Of a DNA stretch of 50,977 nucleotides, positions 18,826-28,333 are shown piece after piece. The first letter of the stretch is position 1. The number at the start of each line of letters is the position of its first letter. The DNA is from Gemmataceae bacterium (GTDB taxonomy: Bacteria > Planctomycetota > Planctomycetia > Gemmatales > Gemmataceae), in NCBI GenBank assembly GCA_009692005.1, contig SHZZ01000025.1:1-50977 (forward strand). The letters run 5' to 3'. Position numbers and translations under genes: made by a program. The notes under the pieces were generated by a model, which saw only the letters and a list, made by a program, of their open reading frames with translations, searched no databases and was not told the origin of the DNA.

Positions 18826-19604
18826 GGTTTGATCCCCTTGGAAAGCAGGATGGGCGCTAGCAAGGCACGCAGGTTCTCTTTGAGAATGCGCCGTTTGTCT
18901 GCCTCGGGAATGTCCGCGCCGGTGACCTTGGCGATTTGCGAGGCGAAGGACCGGCCCGGGGCGTCGCTGCCATAGACCACTCGCGAAGCCGACAGTTCCC
19001 TGCAAGCCATATCGACCATGCCATACACGGGATCGAATCCCCCGGTCTCGGCGATCAAGTTTGACGAAGAGCGAATAGCGCGAATGCCCTTTTCCCAATT
19101 GCCGCCCGTGTGGCCGCAAAGAATCTTTAAATGAGGATGGCTTTTGGCCAAGGCCACCAGGTCCAGGGGGGTCGATTCCCCAGGAAAGTTTCCTGTTGTT
19201 TTGAACCATGTGTGCTGATACACCACGGCCTTCAACTCCGCGGCTCGGCGCAGAATCGGCTCGACATCCTCGAGATGACAACGCCGGGCCACCCAAAGTT
19301 TTATCCCGACCATCGGCCCGTTTTTCACGCAGCGCTCGATTTCCTCAAGGCTGGCCTTGAGATGCTTCGGGCTGACATAGACAAAGCCAAAGGCCCGGTC
19401 GTGGTGGTGTGCGAGGGCTTGCAATACCTGATCATTCTGCAGCCGGAGTTGTTCTCCCGTGGGATCTTGCAAAAACGGGTAGCCCATGAAAACCACCAGC
19501 TTTTCAATGCCCACGCGATCCGCGTGCCGCAGCAGAAACAACATCTTCTCCCCGGGGGTGCGCCCATCGGCGCTCGATAAATGACAATGAACATCCCAGA
19601 TCAC
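18822..19604 (-). CDS. Metal-dependent amidohydrolase (TIM-barrel)
   Basis: A 260-aa amidohydrolase. The metal-binding start WDVHCHLS gives the HxH pair. The barrel His is in VVYQHTWFK, another His is in LCGHTGGN, and the terminal metal Asp is in VYGSDAPGR. It resembles PF04909 enzymes (decarboxylase/hydrolase types); the substrate is unknown. The start is GTG at 19604. Its Shine-Dalgarno GAGGAG overlaps the stop of the upstream cytochrome gene (10-bp gap), so the three genes form a tight leftward operon. Confidence 0.85.
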   Translation of the reverse strand: MIWDVHCHLSSADGRTPGEKMLFLLRHADRVGIEKLVVFMGYPFLQDPTGEQLRLQNDQVLQALAHHHDRAFGFVYVSPKHLKASLEEIERCVKNGPMVGIKLWVARRCHLEDVEPILRRAAELKAVVYQHTWFKTTGNFPGESTPLDLVALAKSHPHLKILCGHTGGNWEKGIRAIRSSSNLIAETGGFDPVYGMVDMACRELSASRVVYGSDAPGRSFASQIAKVTGADIPEADKRRILKENLRALLAPILLSKGIKP

Positions 19605-19614
19605 GGCATACTCC

Positions 19615-22600
19615 TCACCTGGGGGCCAAAAGAAATGTCAGCAGGTCGGCCATGGCCGCTGGCGAGATCCGTTCCTCGAAGCCCACCGGCATGAACGACT
19701 TGCCCGTGCAAACCATCTCTTCCACTTCCTCGCGAGTTAGGGTTTCCACCGTGGCATCACTTTTGGAAACCGTAATCGATTTCGCTGACTCGGCTGTCAC
19801 CATCCCCGTGACCAGCTTTCCCCCTTTGAGCGCGAATACATAATTGAGGTAGCGCGAATCGACCTCGCGGTCGGGATCGAGAATGGCGGCGAGAAAAGCC
19901 TCAGGCGTGCGAGTGCCAACCGTGAGGAGGTTGGGGCCAATGTCTTTTCCCTCGGCGCCAACCTTGTGGCAAACCGCGCATTCCTTTTGATACACCACCT
20001 TCCCCCGAGCCCAATCGCCACCTTTAAGAGAGGGCGCATACTTGGCCAGCACCTGTCCCCGCGCTTGGTTGACCGCGAAAAGTTCCCCAGCCAGGGTTTG
20101 AATCTCCTTGTCACGGTGTTTGAGCAGCGCTTGCCTTTTCACCAGGTCGATGTCCGAGGCGCTTATGCCGCCTTTCTTGATCTCTTCCAGTAAGAGCTTG
20201 GTCCAGGCAAACCGGGAGAGCAAGGCCTCGGCAGCTTCGCTGCGCAACGCCGGGGTAAAGGATTTCCAATGCTTGAGCAAAACGGCCGGGACAAACGCAG
20301 CACCGGATGTTCTCAGCGCCCGCAGGGCCGCCACTTGCACCTCTTTAAATTCCTGGGGTTGCAACAAGTTGCTCAGGGTTTTTTCCGCTACGCCCGAATC
20401 GGCAAAAGCCAGCAGCAGGGTTGCCTGGACCCTTTCATCCACTGATTGACGGCTGTCGGCCGCCATTACCTGGGCCAGGGCCAGCTTCTTCTTCACCCAG
20501 GCCGCAACCTGCGGGTTTTGAGCCGGCATCAGCGTACGGGACACCCGCTTGCGGCCCAGGCCGAACGACTGCAAGAACCGAATAGTCTGGGAGGGATCCT
20601 TGGAATCGGCCTGGGCCAGCAAGAACAGGGCTTTGTCTCCTTCAACCGGGTCACCTCCGCCAAGGTTCAAGAACAACTGCGCCAGCGCCTGCCTGCCCGG
20701 CTCGCTTTCCCAAAAAGCTTTCTTCGTGTGAAGATTCTCCAGCAATGGCAGGGCAAATCTGGCCCCAGAGGACAAACAGGCGGTTCGGATCCAGGGGTCG
20801 CTCAGATGCTTTTCCAAAATGTCTGCCAGAACCAGGGCGGCCTTTGCGTCCTTGATTGCCCCGCAGGCGATTGCCAACTGAAAGCAAACCCGCGGGTCCG
20901 GGTCGCCCTGCAACTGCAAAATGTCTTCTTGCAGTTTAGGGAAGCGCGCCAGCGACTTTTCCGCCAGGATGAGGCCATGCTCGCGCAGGCCAGCCTCAGG
21001 ATGAATAAGCGCCAGACGGATTTCCGCTTCACTCAGCTCTCCCAGCCCATCCAGTAGGTAAATTGCGTGCAAGCGGGCCAGGGGATTCAAGGAAACCCCC
21101 GCCAGCCTTTTAATAAGTGGCAGGGCCTGCGGGTCGCGCCTTTCGTAAAGCAGCCGTTGCGCGGTCTCCCGCCACCAGGCGCCGCGATGTCCCAAGAGGG
21201 AAACGAGTTCTTTTGAACTCGCCTGCGACAGTTTGGCCGGCGCGGAAGTTTGAAACCCGGGAGGCGCCAACCGGTAAATTCGCCCCCGGTCGCGACCACT
21301 ATGCAAATCAAGGCATTCCTTGATGTCATCAGGAATGGTCCAGGGGTGTTCCACCACTTCCCTGTACATATCGAGAACATGAAGAGTGCCATCGGGAGCG
21401 TTGATGAAATTCACAGGTCGAAACCAGATATCTTTCGAGCGGACAAATTCAGTTTTTACATCGGCAGGGATGGCCTGGTGGGTTGCGCCAGCCGGCAGCA
21501 GGGCCCTGCGATGGATCAAGTTTCCCGCCGGATTGGCGATAAAAGCCTGCCCCTTGTAGCCTTCGGGATAGGCGTGGCCGCGATAAATGGTAATGCCAGC
21601 GGCCGAGGTGAACACGCCGCTGGCCACCATTTCGCTCAAGGCAAACTTCTGCCCCTCAGCCAGGTAACGCTCCGTGCGCACCGTGCGCCAGGGCTCTGGC
21701 GGGCTGATGGGGTAAACCGGAATCGGGTTCCCCTGGCCCTCCACCACTTCATAAGCCACCGAGGAGGGAATGGTCAACAAAGGGTTCCTGTCCAGAACCC
21801 GCGAAGGGAGAATCACCTCCATCACCGGGTCGCGGTTGGAACAGGTGAAGCGATGGTACCAGTCGTCGAAGGCCAGTCCGAACTGTCCCGTGCCGGAAAT
21901 CGCTTCGAAGGACTTGCTCAAGGGATCGAATTTAAAATCCCTGCGTCGCAGGGGAAGGGTATCCTGGCCAGAGGATTTCAAGTCGGCGCCATTCCCCGCT
22001 GTAATTCCGTAAATCCGGTTGTCCACTCCCCAGCGCAGGTTATTCGCCAACTGCTGCACATTGTAAATGATGAAGCCGGTGGCAACTTTTTCCCGCACAT
22101 CGGCCTTTTCGTCCCCATTGGTGTCCTTGAAATACCAGATATCGGGCGCCGACAGGACATAAGCGCCCCCCTTCCAGCAGGCCACGCCAGTGGGCCAAAA
22201 AAGGCCATCCGCCACGGTGTGGCTTTCATCGAAACGGCCATCGCCATCTCGGTCGATCAGCTTTCTCAGCCGCCCTTTGGGGATTTCCCCCTCTTTCAAG
22301 GGGTTGGGATAATCGGACATCTCGACAACAAACAGGTTGCCGTCCTCGTCATAGGCCCCAGCGACGGGGTCGAGGACCAAGGGTTCCACCGCCAGAGGTT
22401 GGAGAACGAAGCCACCCAAGGTTTGAAAGGATTTTAACGCCTCGTTCAAGTTCAAAGGGGGAACGCGCTTGACACGGTCCTTGAGCGAAGGGGCAGGTTT
22501 CTCCTCGGCCCGGGGCGGGGTTCCTGCCAGGATCAACAATAGGAAAAAAGCGCTCAGCATGGCTGAACGAGCCAGCCCCTGGACCAGCCTGGAGATCGAT

Positions 22601-22623
22601 TCCTTGGCCATGGTTCTTTCCAT
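19615..22623 (-). CDS. PVC-type membrane-bound dehydrogenase with HEAT repeats and c-type cytochrome
   Basis: A 1002-aa exported protein. A signal or anchor segment covers about 18-38 (AMLSAFFLLLILAGTPP). The N-terminal propeller dehydrogenase domain covers about 60-480 and includes calcium-loop-like DRDGDGRFDE and DTNGDEKADV. A HEAT-repeat section covers about 480-860. The C-terminal planctomycete haem domain has CAVCH near residue 887 and a probable axial Met in SFMPVGF. This architecture is typical of Planctomycetes and Verrucomicrobia, where it is linked to periplasmic sugar or alcohol oxidation; the substrate is unknown. The ATG at 22623 has GAAGGG upstream. It is the first gene of the operon with the two amidohydrolase-fold proteins. 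Confidence 0.9.
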   Translation of the reverse strand: MERTMAKESISRLVQGLARSAMLSAFFLLLILAGTPPRAEEKPAPSLKDRVKRVPPLNLNEALKSFQTLGGFVLQPLAVEPLVLDPVAGAYDEDGNLFVVEMSDYPNPLKEGEIPKGRLRKLIDRDGDGRFDESHTVADGLFWPTGVACWKGGAYVLSAPDIWYFKDTNGDEKADVREKVATGFIIYNVQQLANNLRWGVDNRIYGITAGNGADLKSSGQDTLPLRRRDFKFDPLSKSFEAISGTGQFGLAFDDWYHRFTCSNRDPVMEVILPSRVLDRNPLLTIPSSVAYEVVEGQGNPIPVYPISPPEPWRTVRTERYLAEGQKFALSEMVASGVFTSAAGITIYRGHAYPEGYKGQAFIANPAGNLIHRRALLPAGATHQAIPADVKTEFVRSKDIWFRPVNFINAPDGTLHVLDMYREVVEHPWTIPDDIKECLDLHSGRDRGRIYRLAPPGFQTSAPAKLSQASSKELVSLLGHRGAWWRETAQRLLYERRDPQALPLIKRLAGVSLNPLARLHAIYLLDGLGELSEAEIRLALIHPEAGLREHGLILAEKSLARFPKLQEDILQLQGDPDPRVCFQLAIACGAIKDAKAALVLADILEKHLSDPWIRTACLSSGARFALPLLENLHTKKAFWESEPGRQALAQLFLNLGGGDPVEGDKALFLLAQADSKDPSQTIRFLQSFGLGRKRVSRTLMPAQNPQVAAWVKKKLALAQVMAADSRQSVDERVQATLLLAFADSGVAEKTLSNLLQPQEFKEVQVAALRALRTSGAAFVPAVLLKHWKSFTPALRSEAAEALLSRFAWTKLLLEEIKKGGISASDIDLVKRQALLKHRDKEIQTLAGELFAVNQARGQVLAKYAPSLKGGDWARGKVVYQKECAVCHKVGAEGKDIGPNLLTVGTRTPEAFLAAILDPDREVDSRYLNYVFALKGGKLVTGMVTAESAKSITVSKSDATVETLTREEVEEMVCTGKSFMPVGFEERISPAAMADLLTFLLAPR

Positions 22624-22744
22624 CGTTACCCTTCACAAGAAAGGTACATTTACCTTGGCTTAACTCTTGTAATTAGGGCGTTGACGCAACCTGCGCGCCG
22701 GGTTTGTCAAAAGGACGGGATCACTCGGCTGTTTCCAGGAATCC

Positions 22745-23503
22745 TTAAAACCAGGAGCTGCCGTCCCAGGCAATCACCTTTTCCAAAAAGCCCACGGCAT
22801 TTTTGGAAAAAGTGGAGAAGAGCAGTTCCCCCTTTTCCGCCGTGGCATGGCAAGGGTCGCCGATGTGTCCAGGTTCCGTGCGGTCTTTCGTTATCCAACC
22901 GCGGTACGCCGGTTCAAAGGCAAACCCAAATTCCACTTTCTTCAATGAAGCCACAGGCTTCTTCACCAGGTGAGGCGCCAACTTCAATATCATCGAGGTT
23001 TCCCATTCGCAGGCGTGCCCCATCTTGGCCTGCACGAAGTTCTTCCCTTCCACCGGGTTGCCCGCCGCCAGGTCCCAATAAGTGCTGAAAAGGAGGAGCA
23101 AATCATTCCTATCGCGGTATTTCTGCCTCAGTTCAAACACCGCCTGCTTTCCAGGGTAAATGTTTCCCCCATGGCCGTTGATGAACACGATCCGCTTGAA
23201 TCCATGATCAATGAAGTTGTTGGCCAAATTCTCAAGCAGGTCGAGGTAGAGCCTCGGCTCGGCGCTGAGCGTGCCGGGAAAATCCATGTGGTGATGGGAA
23301 TTACCCAGCCAGGTAAGGGGCGCGAAGAGGACCTTTCCTTGCATCGCCTCGGACACTCTGCGGATCACCTCGCCGAGCAGCATGCTGTCGACGAACACGG
23401 GCAGGTGGCGCCCATGCTGCTCCAGCGCCGCCACCGGAATAACCACAGGCGTATCCCGGCTTAAACCTCCCACTTCTTCCCAGCTCATTTCTGCGAGGTT
23501 CAT
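22745..23503 (-). CDS. Creatininase-family hydrolase
   Basis: A 252-aa protein with the metal-binding pattern of creatininase/creatinine amidohydrolase-type enzymes: ALEQHGRHLPVFVD (Glu, His and Asp ligands), LGNSHHHMDFPGT, NGHGGN and HACEWETS. Planctomycetes carry many paralogues of unsettled substrate (cyclic amides, formamides). The start at 23503 has a very good AAGGAG six bases upstream; the frame extends to 23737 without support. It is divergent from the DUF1080 gene, and the 127 bp between them should hold both promoters. Confidence 0.87.
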   Translation of the reverse strand: MNLAEMSWEEVGGLSRDTPVVIPVAALEQHGRHLPVFVDSMLLGEVIRRVSEAMQGKVLFAPLTWLGNSHHHMDFPGTLSAEPRLYLDLLENLANNFIDHGFKRIVFINGHGGNIYPGKQAVFELRQKYRDRNDLLLLFSTYWDLAAGNPVEGKNFVQAKMGHACEWETSMILKLAPHLVKKPVASLKKVEFGFAFEPAYRGWITKDRTEPGHIGDPCHATAEKGELLFSTFSKNAVGFLEKVIAWDGSSWF

Positions 23504-23630
23504 GAAAGCTCCTTTTTCCTTTGGAAATTCTCCCGCGCCGGATAAGCTACGGCATACCTTTGCCGGGCGCAAGAAACTCCCGGCTGGGCTGCTGGTTTTC
23601 CTTCCGCGACCCTTTTCGAGGATCCTTTCC

Positions 23631-24455
23631 ATGCGCTTTCTTGCCGCTTTCCTTACCCTTGCTTGTTTTACCTTGGCAACGGGTTCTGGCCTGGCCAGGG
23701 ATGAAAAACCCAAAGCTATTCCACTGTTCAATGGCAAAGACCTCAGCGGCTTTTACACCTACCTGGTGGCGCCCGCCAAGGGCCAAGCCAAACTGGGCAA
23801 GAACAACGATCCCAAAAAAGTCTTCTCGGTGAAGGACGGCATGATTCACGTGTCGGGCGAGGTCTACGGCTGTTTCACCACGGAAAAAGAGTACGAGAAT
23901 TATCTTTTGATCACGGAATTCAAATGGGGTGAAAAAACCTGGGCGCCCAGGGACAAGGCCACCCGCGATAGCGGCATTCTGCTGCACTGCGTGGGAGAGG
24001 ACGGCGCCGCCGGCGCCTGGATGGAGTCGATTGAATGCCAAATGATCGAGGGGGGAACTGGCGATTTCATCCTGGTGGGGGGGAAAGCCAAGCCCTCCAT
24101 GTACGCCAAGACGATTGAGAAAGCGACGGGCAAGGGAGAAAAAAAAGCCAATCAGCCTTACTATAGCCCCGATGGCCAGGTGAAGAAGTTCATGGGCGGG
24201 CGCATCAACTGGTACGGGCGCGACCCGGAATGGACCGACACCCTGGGCTTTCGAGGGAAACAGGATGTGGAAAAGCCCGTGGGCGAGTGGAACCGGCTGG
24301 AATGCCTCTGCCAGGGAGACAACATCACGATTACTTTAAATGGTGTGAAGGTGAATGACGGGTTCATGGCCAGCCACACGAAGGGGAAAATCCTGTTTCA
24401 GTCGGAAGGTGCGGAGCTGTTTTTCCGCAAGATCGATCTGGTGCCATTGAAGTAG
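23631..24455 (+). CDS. DUF1080 3-keto-disaccharide hydrolase
   Basis: A 274-aa secreted protein with signal peptide RFLAAFLTLACFTLATGSG. The concanavalin-like DUF1080 domain follows: IPLFNGKDLSGFYTYL at the start, DSGILLHCVGEDG, ECQMIEGGTGD, WNRLECLCQGDNITITLNG and GKILFQSEGAELFFRKID at the end. Characterised relatives hydrolyse 3-keto-disaccharides made by Gfo/Idh or related dehydrogenases. GAGGA lies upstream of the ATG at 23631; an ORF extension to 23382 runs antisense through the neighbour and is rejected. The nearby PVC dehydrogenase and the Gfo/Idh gene at 508 fit a keto-sugar theme. Confidence 0.9.
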   Translation: MRFLAAFLTLACFTLATGSGLARDEKPKAIPLFNGKDLSGFYTYLVAPAKGQAKLGKNNDPKKVFSVKDGMIHVSGEVYGCFTTEKEYENYLLITEFKWGEKTWAPRDKATRDSGILLHCVGEDGAAGAWMESIECQMIEGGTGDFILVGGKAKPSMYAKTIEKATGKGEKKANQPYYSPDGQVKKFMGGRINWYGRDPEWTDTLGFRGKQDVEKPVGEWNRLECLCQGDNITITLNGVKVNDGFMASHTKGKILFQSEGAELFFRKIDLVPLK

Positions 24456-24588
24456 TTCAAGGTATGCTTGGCGCCAATGACCTGGGAAAATGCGGAACCT
24501 GGATGGAATTGACGGTTCTTCCCTGGTCACTAAAATCACGATCCCCGGGGTTTTCAACCCGAGGTTGCCGTGAAATGGAAACCAAGCA

Positions 24589-26058
24589 GTGACAGACACC
24601 CCGGATATCCTCGAAGACTCCCGTTTGGATAAGCTCAAGGCGCTTACAGCTCTGGGGGTTGATCCCTGGGGCATGCGCTTTGACAACCACTTGCCGATTG
24701 CACAAGCCAGGGACCTTCCCATCCAGGTGGAAAACCCGGCGCCAGTGCGCATCGCTGGCCGAATTGTCCTCCGGCGAGGCATGGGCAATGTTCACTTCCT
24801 CAACCTGCGGGATTGGACCGGCCAAATCCAGGTCATGGCAGGAAAGAAGCAAGTTGGTGAACAGGGCTGGGGAATCGCCAAGAACCTCGATCTGGGCGAC
24901 CTGCTCGGCGTGGACGGGCACTTTGGCAAAACCAAGACCGGCGAGCTGACCGTCTTCGCCAACAAGCTCACTTTCCTGGGGAAATCCCTGCTGCCCCACC
25001 CGGACAAGTGGGAAGGCATGCAGGACATGGAATTCCGCCTGCGCCACCGCTACCTCGACCTGACCTACACGCCAGACACCCTTCGGCGAGCCCGCGAACG
25101 AATACACATTGTCCGCTCCATGCGCAGGTTTCTTGACGATCAAGGTTTTTGGGAAGTGGAAACGCCCACGCTGCACTCCATCGCCGGAGGCGCCGCCGCC
25201 AGACCCTTCATCACCCACCACAACGCTCTCGACATCGACCTGTATTTGCGCATTGCGCTGGAGCTGCATTTAAAACGCTTGCTGGTCGGGGGCATTGAAA
25301 AGGTCTACGAGATCGGCCGCGTCTTCCGCAACGAGGGGATCAGCCCGCGCCACAACCCCGAATTCACCATGATGGAACTCTATCAGGCTTATTCCGACTA
25401 CCAGGGCATGATGGACCTGACCGAAGGGCTGATACTAAACGCCATCGAAGCCCTGGGTGGAGATAAAATCAGGCCATATGGCGGCCACACCATCGACTTC
25501 ACGCCCCCGTGGAGGCGGGCATCCTATGCCGACCTCTTCCGGGAACACACCGGAGCGGACTTAGGCGACCCCGCGGCAGTGGCCGCCGCCGCTGACTCTG
25601 CCAACATCATCACCAAGGGCAAGCATCCCGATGTCCTCATTCAAGAACTGTTTGAGTTGAAGGTAGAGCGCCAGCTCATGGGGCCCATCTTCGTTTACGA
25701 TTATCCCGCCTCGCTCTGCCCGTTGACCAAGCGCAAGCAAGGGAACCCGGCCTTGGCTGAGCGCTTTGAACTCTTTATTAACGGCATGGAACTGGCCAAT
25801 GCTTACACGGAGTTGAACGATCCGGTGACGCAGGAAGAGACCTTCCGCGCGCAACTTTCCGGGCTGAAGGAAGAGGATTCCATGGCCAAGATGGACGACG
25901 ACTTCGTCCGCGCCTTGAAGCATGGCATGCCTCCAGCGGGCGGGTTGGGCATCGGCATCGACCGCTTGGTCATGCTGCTGACCAACACGCCAACGATTCG
26001 CGATGTCATCCTGTTCCCGCTGTTGCGGCCGGAAGGCCGACCAGAGCCGGTTGGATAA
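24589..26058 (+). CDS. lysS: Lysyl-tRNA synthetase, class II
   Basis: A 489-aa enzyme charging tRNA-Lys. The N-terminal OB-fold anticodon-binding domain covers about 45-160 (VRIAGRIVLRRGMGNVHFL). The class II core follows with motif 2, VFRNEGISPRHNPEFTMMEL, and motif 3, GGLGIGIDRLVMLL. Length and motifs are normal. The start is GTG at 24589 with GGAAA upstream. It sits 133 bp after DUF1080 and 39 bp before the ABC permease, so it may be co-transcribed with the exporter genes, an arrangement found in several bacteria. Confidence 0.96.
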   Translation: MTDTPDILEDSRLDKLKALTALGVDPWGMRFDNHLPIAQARDLPIQVENPAPVRIAGRIVLRRGMGNVHFLNLRDWTGQIQVMAGKKQVGEQGWGIAKNLDLGDLLGVDGHFGKTKTGELTVFANKLTFLGKSLLPHPDKWEGMQDMEFRLRHRYLDLTYTPDTLRRARERIHIVRSMRRFLDDQGFWEVETPTLHSIAGGAAARPFITHHNALDIDLYLRIALELHLKRLLVGGIEKVYEIGRVFRNEGISPRHNPEFTMMELYQAYSDYQGMMDLTEGLILNAIEALGGDKIRPYGGHTIDFTPPWRRASYADLFREHTGADLGDPAAVAAAADSANIITKGKHPDVLIQELFELKVERQLMGPIFVYDYPASLCPLTKRKQGNPALAERFELFINGMELANAYTELNDPVTQEETFRAQLSGLKEEDSMAKMDDDFVRALKHGMPPAGGLGIGIDRLVMLLTNTPTIRDVILFPLLRPEGRPEPVG

Positions 26059-26097
26059 CCGGCCCCAACTCACCTTGAAAGGATACGGGGTGGTTTT

Positions 26098-27510
26098 ATG
26101 TTCAAAGTTCTTCTTTGCTGGAAATACCTGAGGACCAGGTTTCTCGCTCTCGCCTGCATTGTCAGCGTCATGCTAGGCGTGGCCACCTTGATTGTGGTCA
26201 ACTCGGTCATGGGCGGCTTCAGCACCAAGCTGAAAGAACGCCTACACGGGCTCCTTTCCGACATTGTCCTGGAGGCCTACGACTACGACGGTTTCACCGA
26301 TGTCGAGGGGAAACTGGCCCGCATCAATGCCGACCCCTTTCTCAAGCAGGAAATCGTGGCCATGACTCCCACGCTTGAGATCTTCGCCATGCTGCAATTC
26401 AACTTTCGTGATGCGCCTTTCACCCGGCCAGTGCGCCTGATCGGCATTGAACCCGAGGGGAGAAAAGCGGTTGGCGGCTTCGCCGAGCATTTGGTCAATC
26501 CGTTAAACCGCAAGCGCCCCTCCTTCGAAATGACGGAAGAGGCCAAGGAGAGGTTTTTGATCAAGAGGGCGGCGCGGGGTGTTGATTTTCCCGGCCCCAA
26601 GGCTTTTGTCAACCCGAACGAACCGCCTCCCCCCGACCCGCCCCCCAGCCGCCCGCACGACCCCCAGGGAATCATCTTGGGTTACGCCATCGGCCACTTT
26701 CGCGACCGCAACGCCCCAGCCGAGGTCGTTAATAAAGATGTGCGCACTTTGGAACCAGGCGACGAGGTAATCATCACCACGGTCAGCGGCGCGCGACTGG
26801 CGCCAGTCTACGATCGCTTTATCGTCACCGATTACTTCAAATCCGAGATGAGCGAGTACGATTCCAATTATGTCTTCCTGCCCCTGGAGCATTTGCAAAA
26901 ACTGCGCACCATGGAAGACCGCGTCACCAGCATACAAATCCGCCTGCGCGACTTCGACCAGGCGCCCAAGGTGGTGGAAAAGCTCAAGGCCATGTTCGCC
27001 GACGCTCCTTTGGAAGTACAAACCTGGGAACAGAAGCAAGGAGCCATCCTGGCCGCCATACGGGTGGAAAAAGGTATTTTGAATGTCCTCTTGTTTCTGA
27101 TCATCGCCGTGGCGGGGTTTGGCATCCTGGCCATTTTTTCCATGATCGTGGTGGAGAAGACGCGGGACATTGGCATTCTCAAGGCGCTGGGGGCTTCCAA
27201 CCGCGCCATCCTGGCCATCTTCCTCGGCTATGGCCTGCTGCTGGGACTGGTCGGCGCGGGGTTCGGCACCTTGATGGGGCTGGAACTCACCTGGCATCTC
27301 AACGACATTGAGAAATTCATCTCCAAAATCACAGGCCAGGACATCTTCCCCCGCGATGTCTATTACTTTGATAAAATCCCCACCGACATCCAGCCCATGG
27401 GTGTTTTGCTGGTGAACCTCGGTTCGATTGGCATTGCTGTTCTCTTCAGCCTCCTGCCCGCGTTGCGGGCGGCGATGCTGCACCCGGTGCGTGCCTTGCG
27501 CTTCGAGTAA
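26098..27510 (+). CDS. ABC transporter permease, LolC/LolE-MacB type
   Basis: A 470-aa permease with one N-terminal transmembrane helix (about 13-36, FLALACIVSVMLGVATLIV). A large extracytoplasmic domain covers about 40-320 and includes a Pro-rich loop (EPPPPDPPPSRPHD near 180-195). A C-terminal FtsX-type three-helix domain completes the protein (NVLLFLIIAVAGFGILAIFS, LAIFLGYGLLLGLVGA and a last helix before LHPVRALRFE). This is the topology of LolC/LolE, which extract lipoproteins from the inner membrane. The ATPase gene follows 21 bp downstream. The Pro-rich insertion is unusual and probably lies in a surface loop. Confidence 0.88.
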   Translation: MFKVLLCWKYLRTRFLALACIVSVMLGVATLIVVNSVMGGFSTKLKERLHGLLSDIVLEAYDYDGFTDVEGKLARINADPFLKQEIVAMTPTLEIFAMLQFNFRDAPFTRPVRLIGIEPEGRKAVGGFAEHLVNPLNRKRPSFEMTEEAKERFLIKRAARGVDFPGPKAFVNPNEPPPPDPPPSRPHDPQGIILGYAIGHFRDRNAPAEVVNKDVRTLEPGDEVIITTVSGARLAPVYDRFIVTDYFKSEMSEYDSNYVFLPLEHLQKLRTMEDRVTSIQIRLRDFDQAPKVVEKLKAMFADAPLEVQTWEQKQGAILAAIRVEKGILNVLLFLIIAVAGFGILAIFSMIVVEKTRDIGILKALGASNRAILAIFLGYGLLLGLVGAGFGTLMGLELTWHLNDIEKFISKITGQDIFPRDVYYFDKIPTDIQPMGVLLVNLGSIGIAVLFSLLPALRAAMLHPVRALRFE

Positions 27511-27531
27511 CCAGGGCAAAGGAAGGATCCC

Positions 27532-28308
27532 ATGGTCGGCCAGGAATTGATGAGGGCAGGCAACCTGCATAAGACCTACCGCAAAAACGCGGTGTGTACG
27601 CCGGTGCTGCTCGGCGTAGATTTTGAGGTCAACCAGGGGGAATTCCTCAGCATCGTCGGGCCGTCAGGCTGCGGCAAAAGCACACTCATCCACCTGCTGG
27701 GCACGCTGGATAAGCCCGACCAGGGCGAGGTGTACTTTCGCAACCAACGCATCGACAATCTCCCGTCAAGTCAACGCGACCACCTGCGCAACCGCGAATT
27801 CGGCTTTATCTTTCAGTTCTATCACCTGCTGCCGGAGCTCACCACTCTGGAGAATGTCCTGATGCCGTTGATGATCCGCCATTCCACACTGGGCTGGCTG
27901 ACAGCGCGTTGGCGGGCAATAAAAAAAGCCAAGGATCTTTTGGGAAAGGTGGGGCTTGGCCACCGCATGAACCACCTGCCGAAGGAACTTTCCGGGGGAG
28001 AATTGCAGCGGACGGCCATTGCCAGGGCGCTAATTGGCGACCCGGCTCTGCTTTTTGCCGATGAACCGACCGGAAATCTCGACGAATCCACAGGCAACGG
28101 CATCTTTGACACACTGCGTGGCTTGAACCAAATCGACGGCGTCACTATCATCATGGTCACGCACAATCTCGATATCGCCTCGACTACGCATCGGACTATT
28201 CGGCTGGCGGCAGGGCAAGTGGAATCGGCAGAGCCCGCCCCGGCGCGAGTTCACCCCTGGGTTTTCGATCCTCGAAACGAGGGGCCGTTGCGGCAGACGG
28301 GCGGTTGA
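27532..28308 (+). CDS. ABC transporter ATP-binding protein, LolD-like
   Basis: A 258-aa ATPase partner of the preceding permease. Walker A GPSGCGKST at about 43-51, Q-loop IFQFYHLLPELT, signature LSGGELQRTAIARAL, Walker B LLFADEPTGNLD and switch His in MVTHN are all present, so it should be active. It belongs to the LolD/MacB family. An extra 20-30 residues after the H-loop (Pro/Arg-rich, ending PLRQTGG) lengthen it slightly. GGAAGG precedes the ATG. Together the pair would move lipoproteins or other hydrophobic substrates across or out of the inner membrane. Confidence 0.92.
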   Translation: MVGQELMRAGNLHKTYRKNAVCTPVLLGVDFEVNQGEFLSIVGPSGCGKSTLIHLLGTLDKPDQGEVYFRNQRIDNLPSSQRDHLRNREFGFIFQFYHLLPELTTLENVLMPLMIRHSTLGWLTARWRAIKKAKDLLGKVGLGHRMNHLPKELSGGELQRTAIARALIGDPALLFADEPTGNLDESTGNGIFDTLRGLNQIDGVTIIMVTHNLDIASTTHRTIRLAAGQVESAEPAPARVHPWVFDPRNEGPLRQTGG

Positions 28309-28333
28309 GTTTTGGCGCCAGGGGTAACACGCC

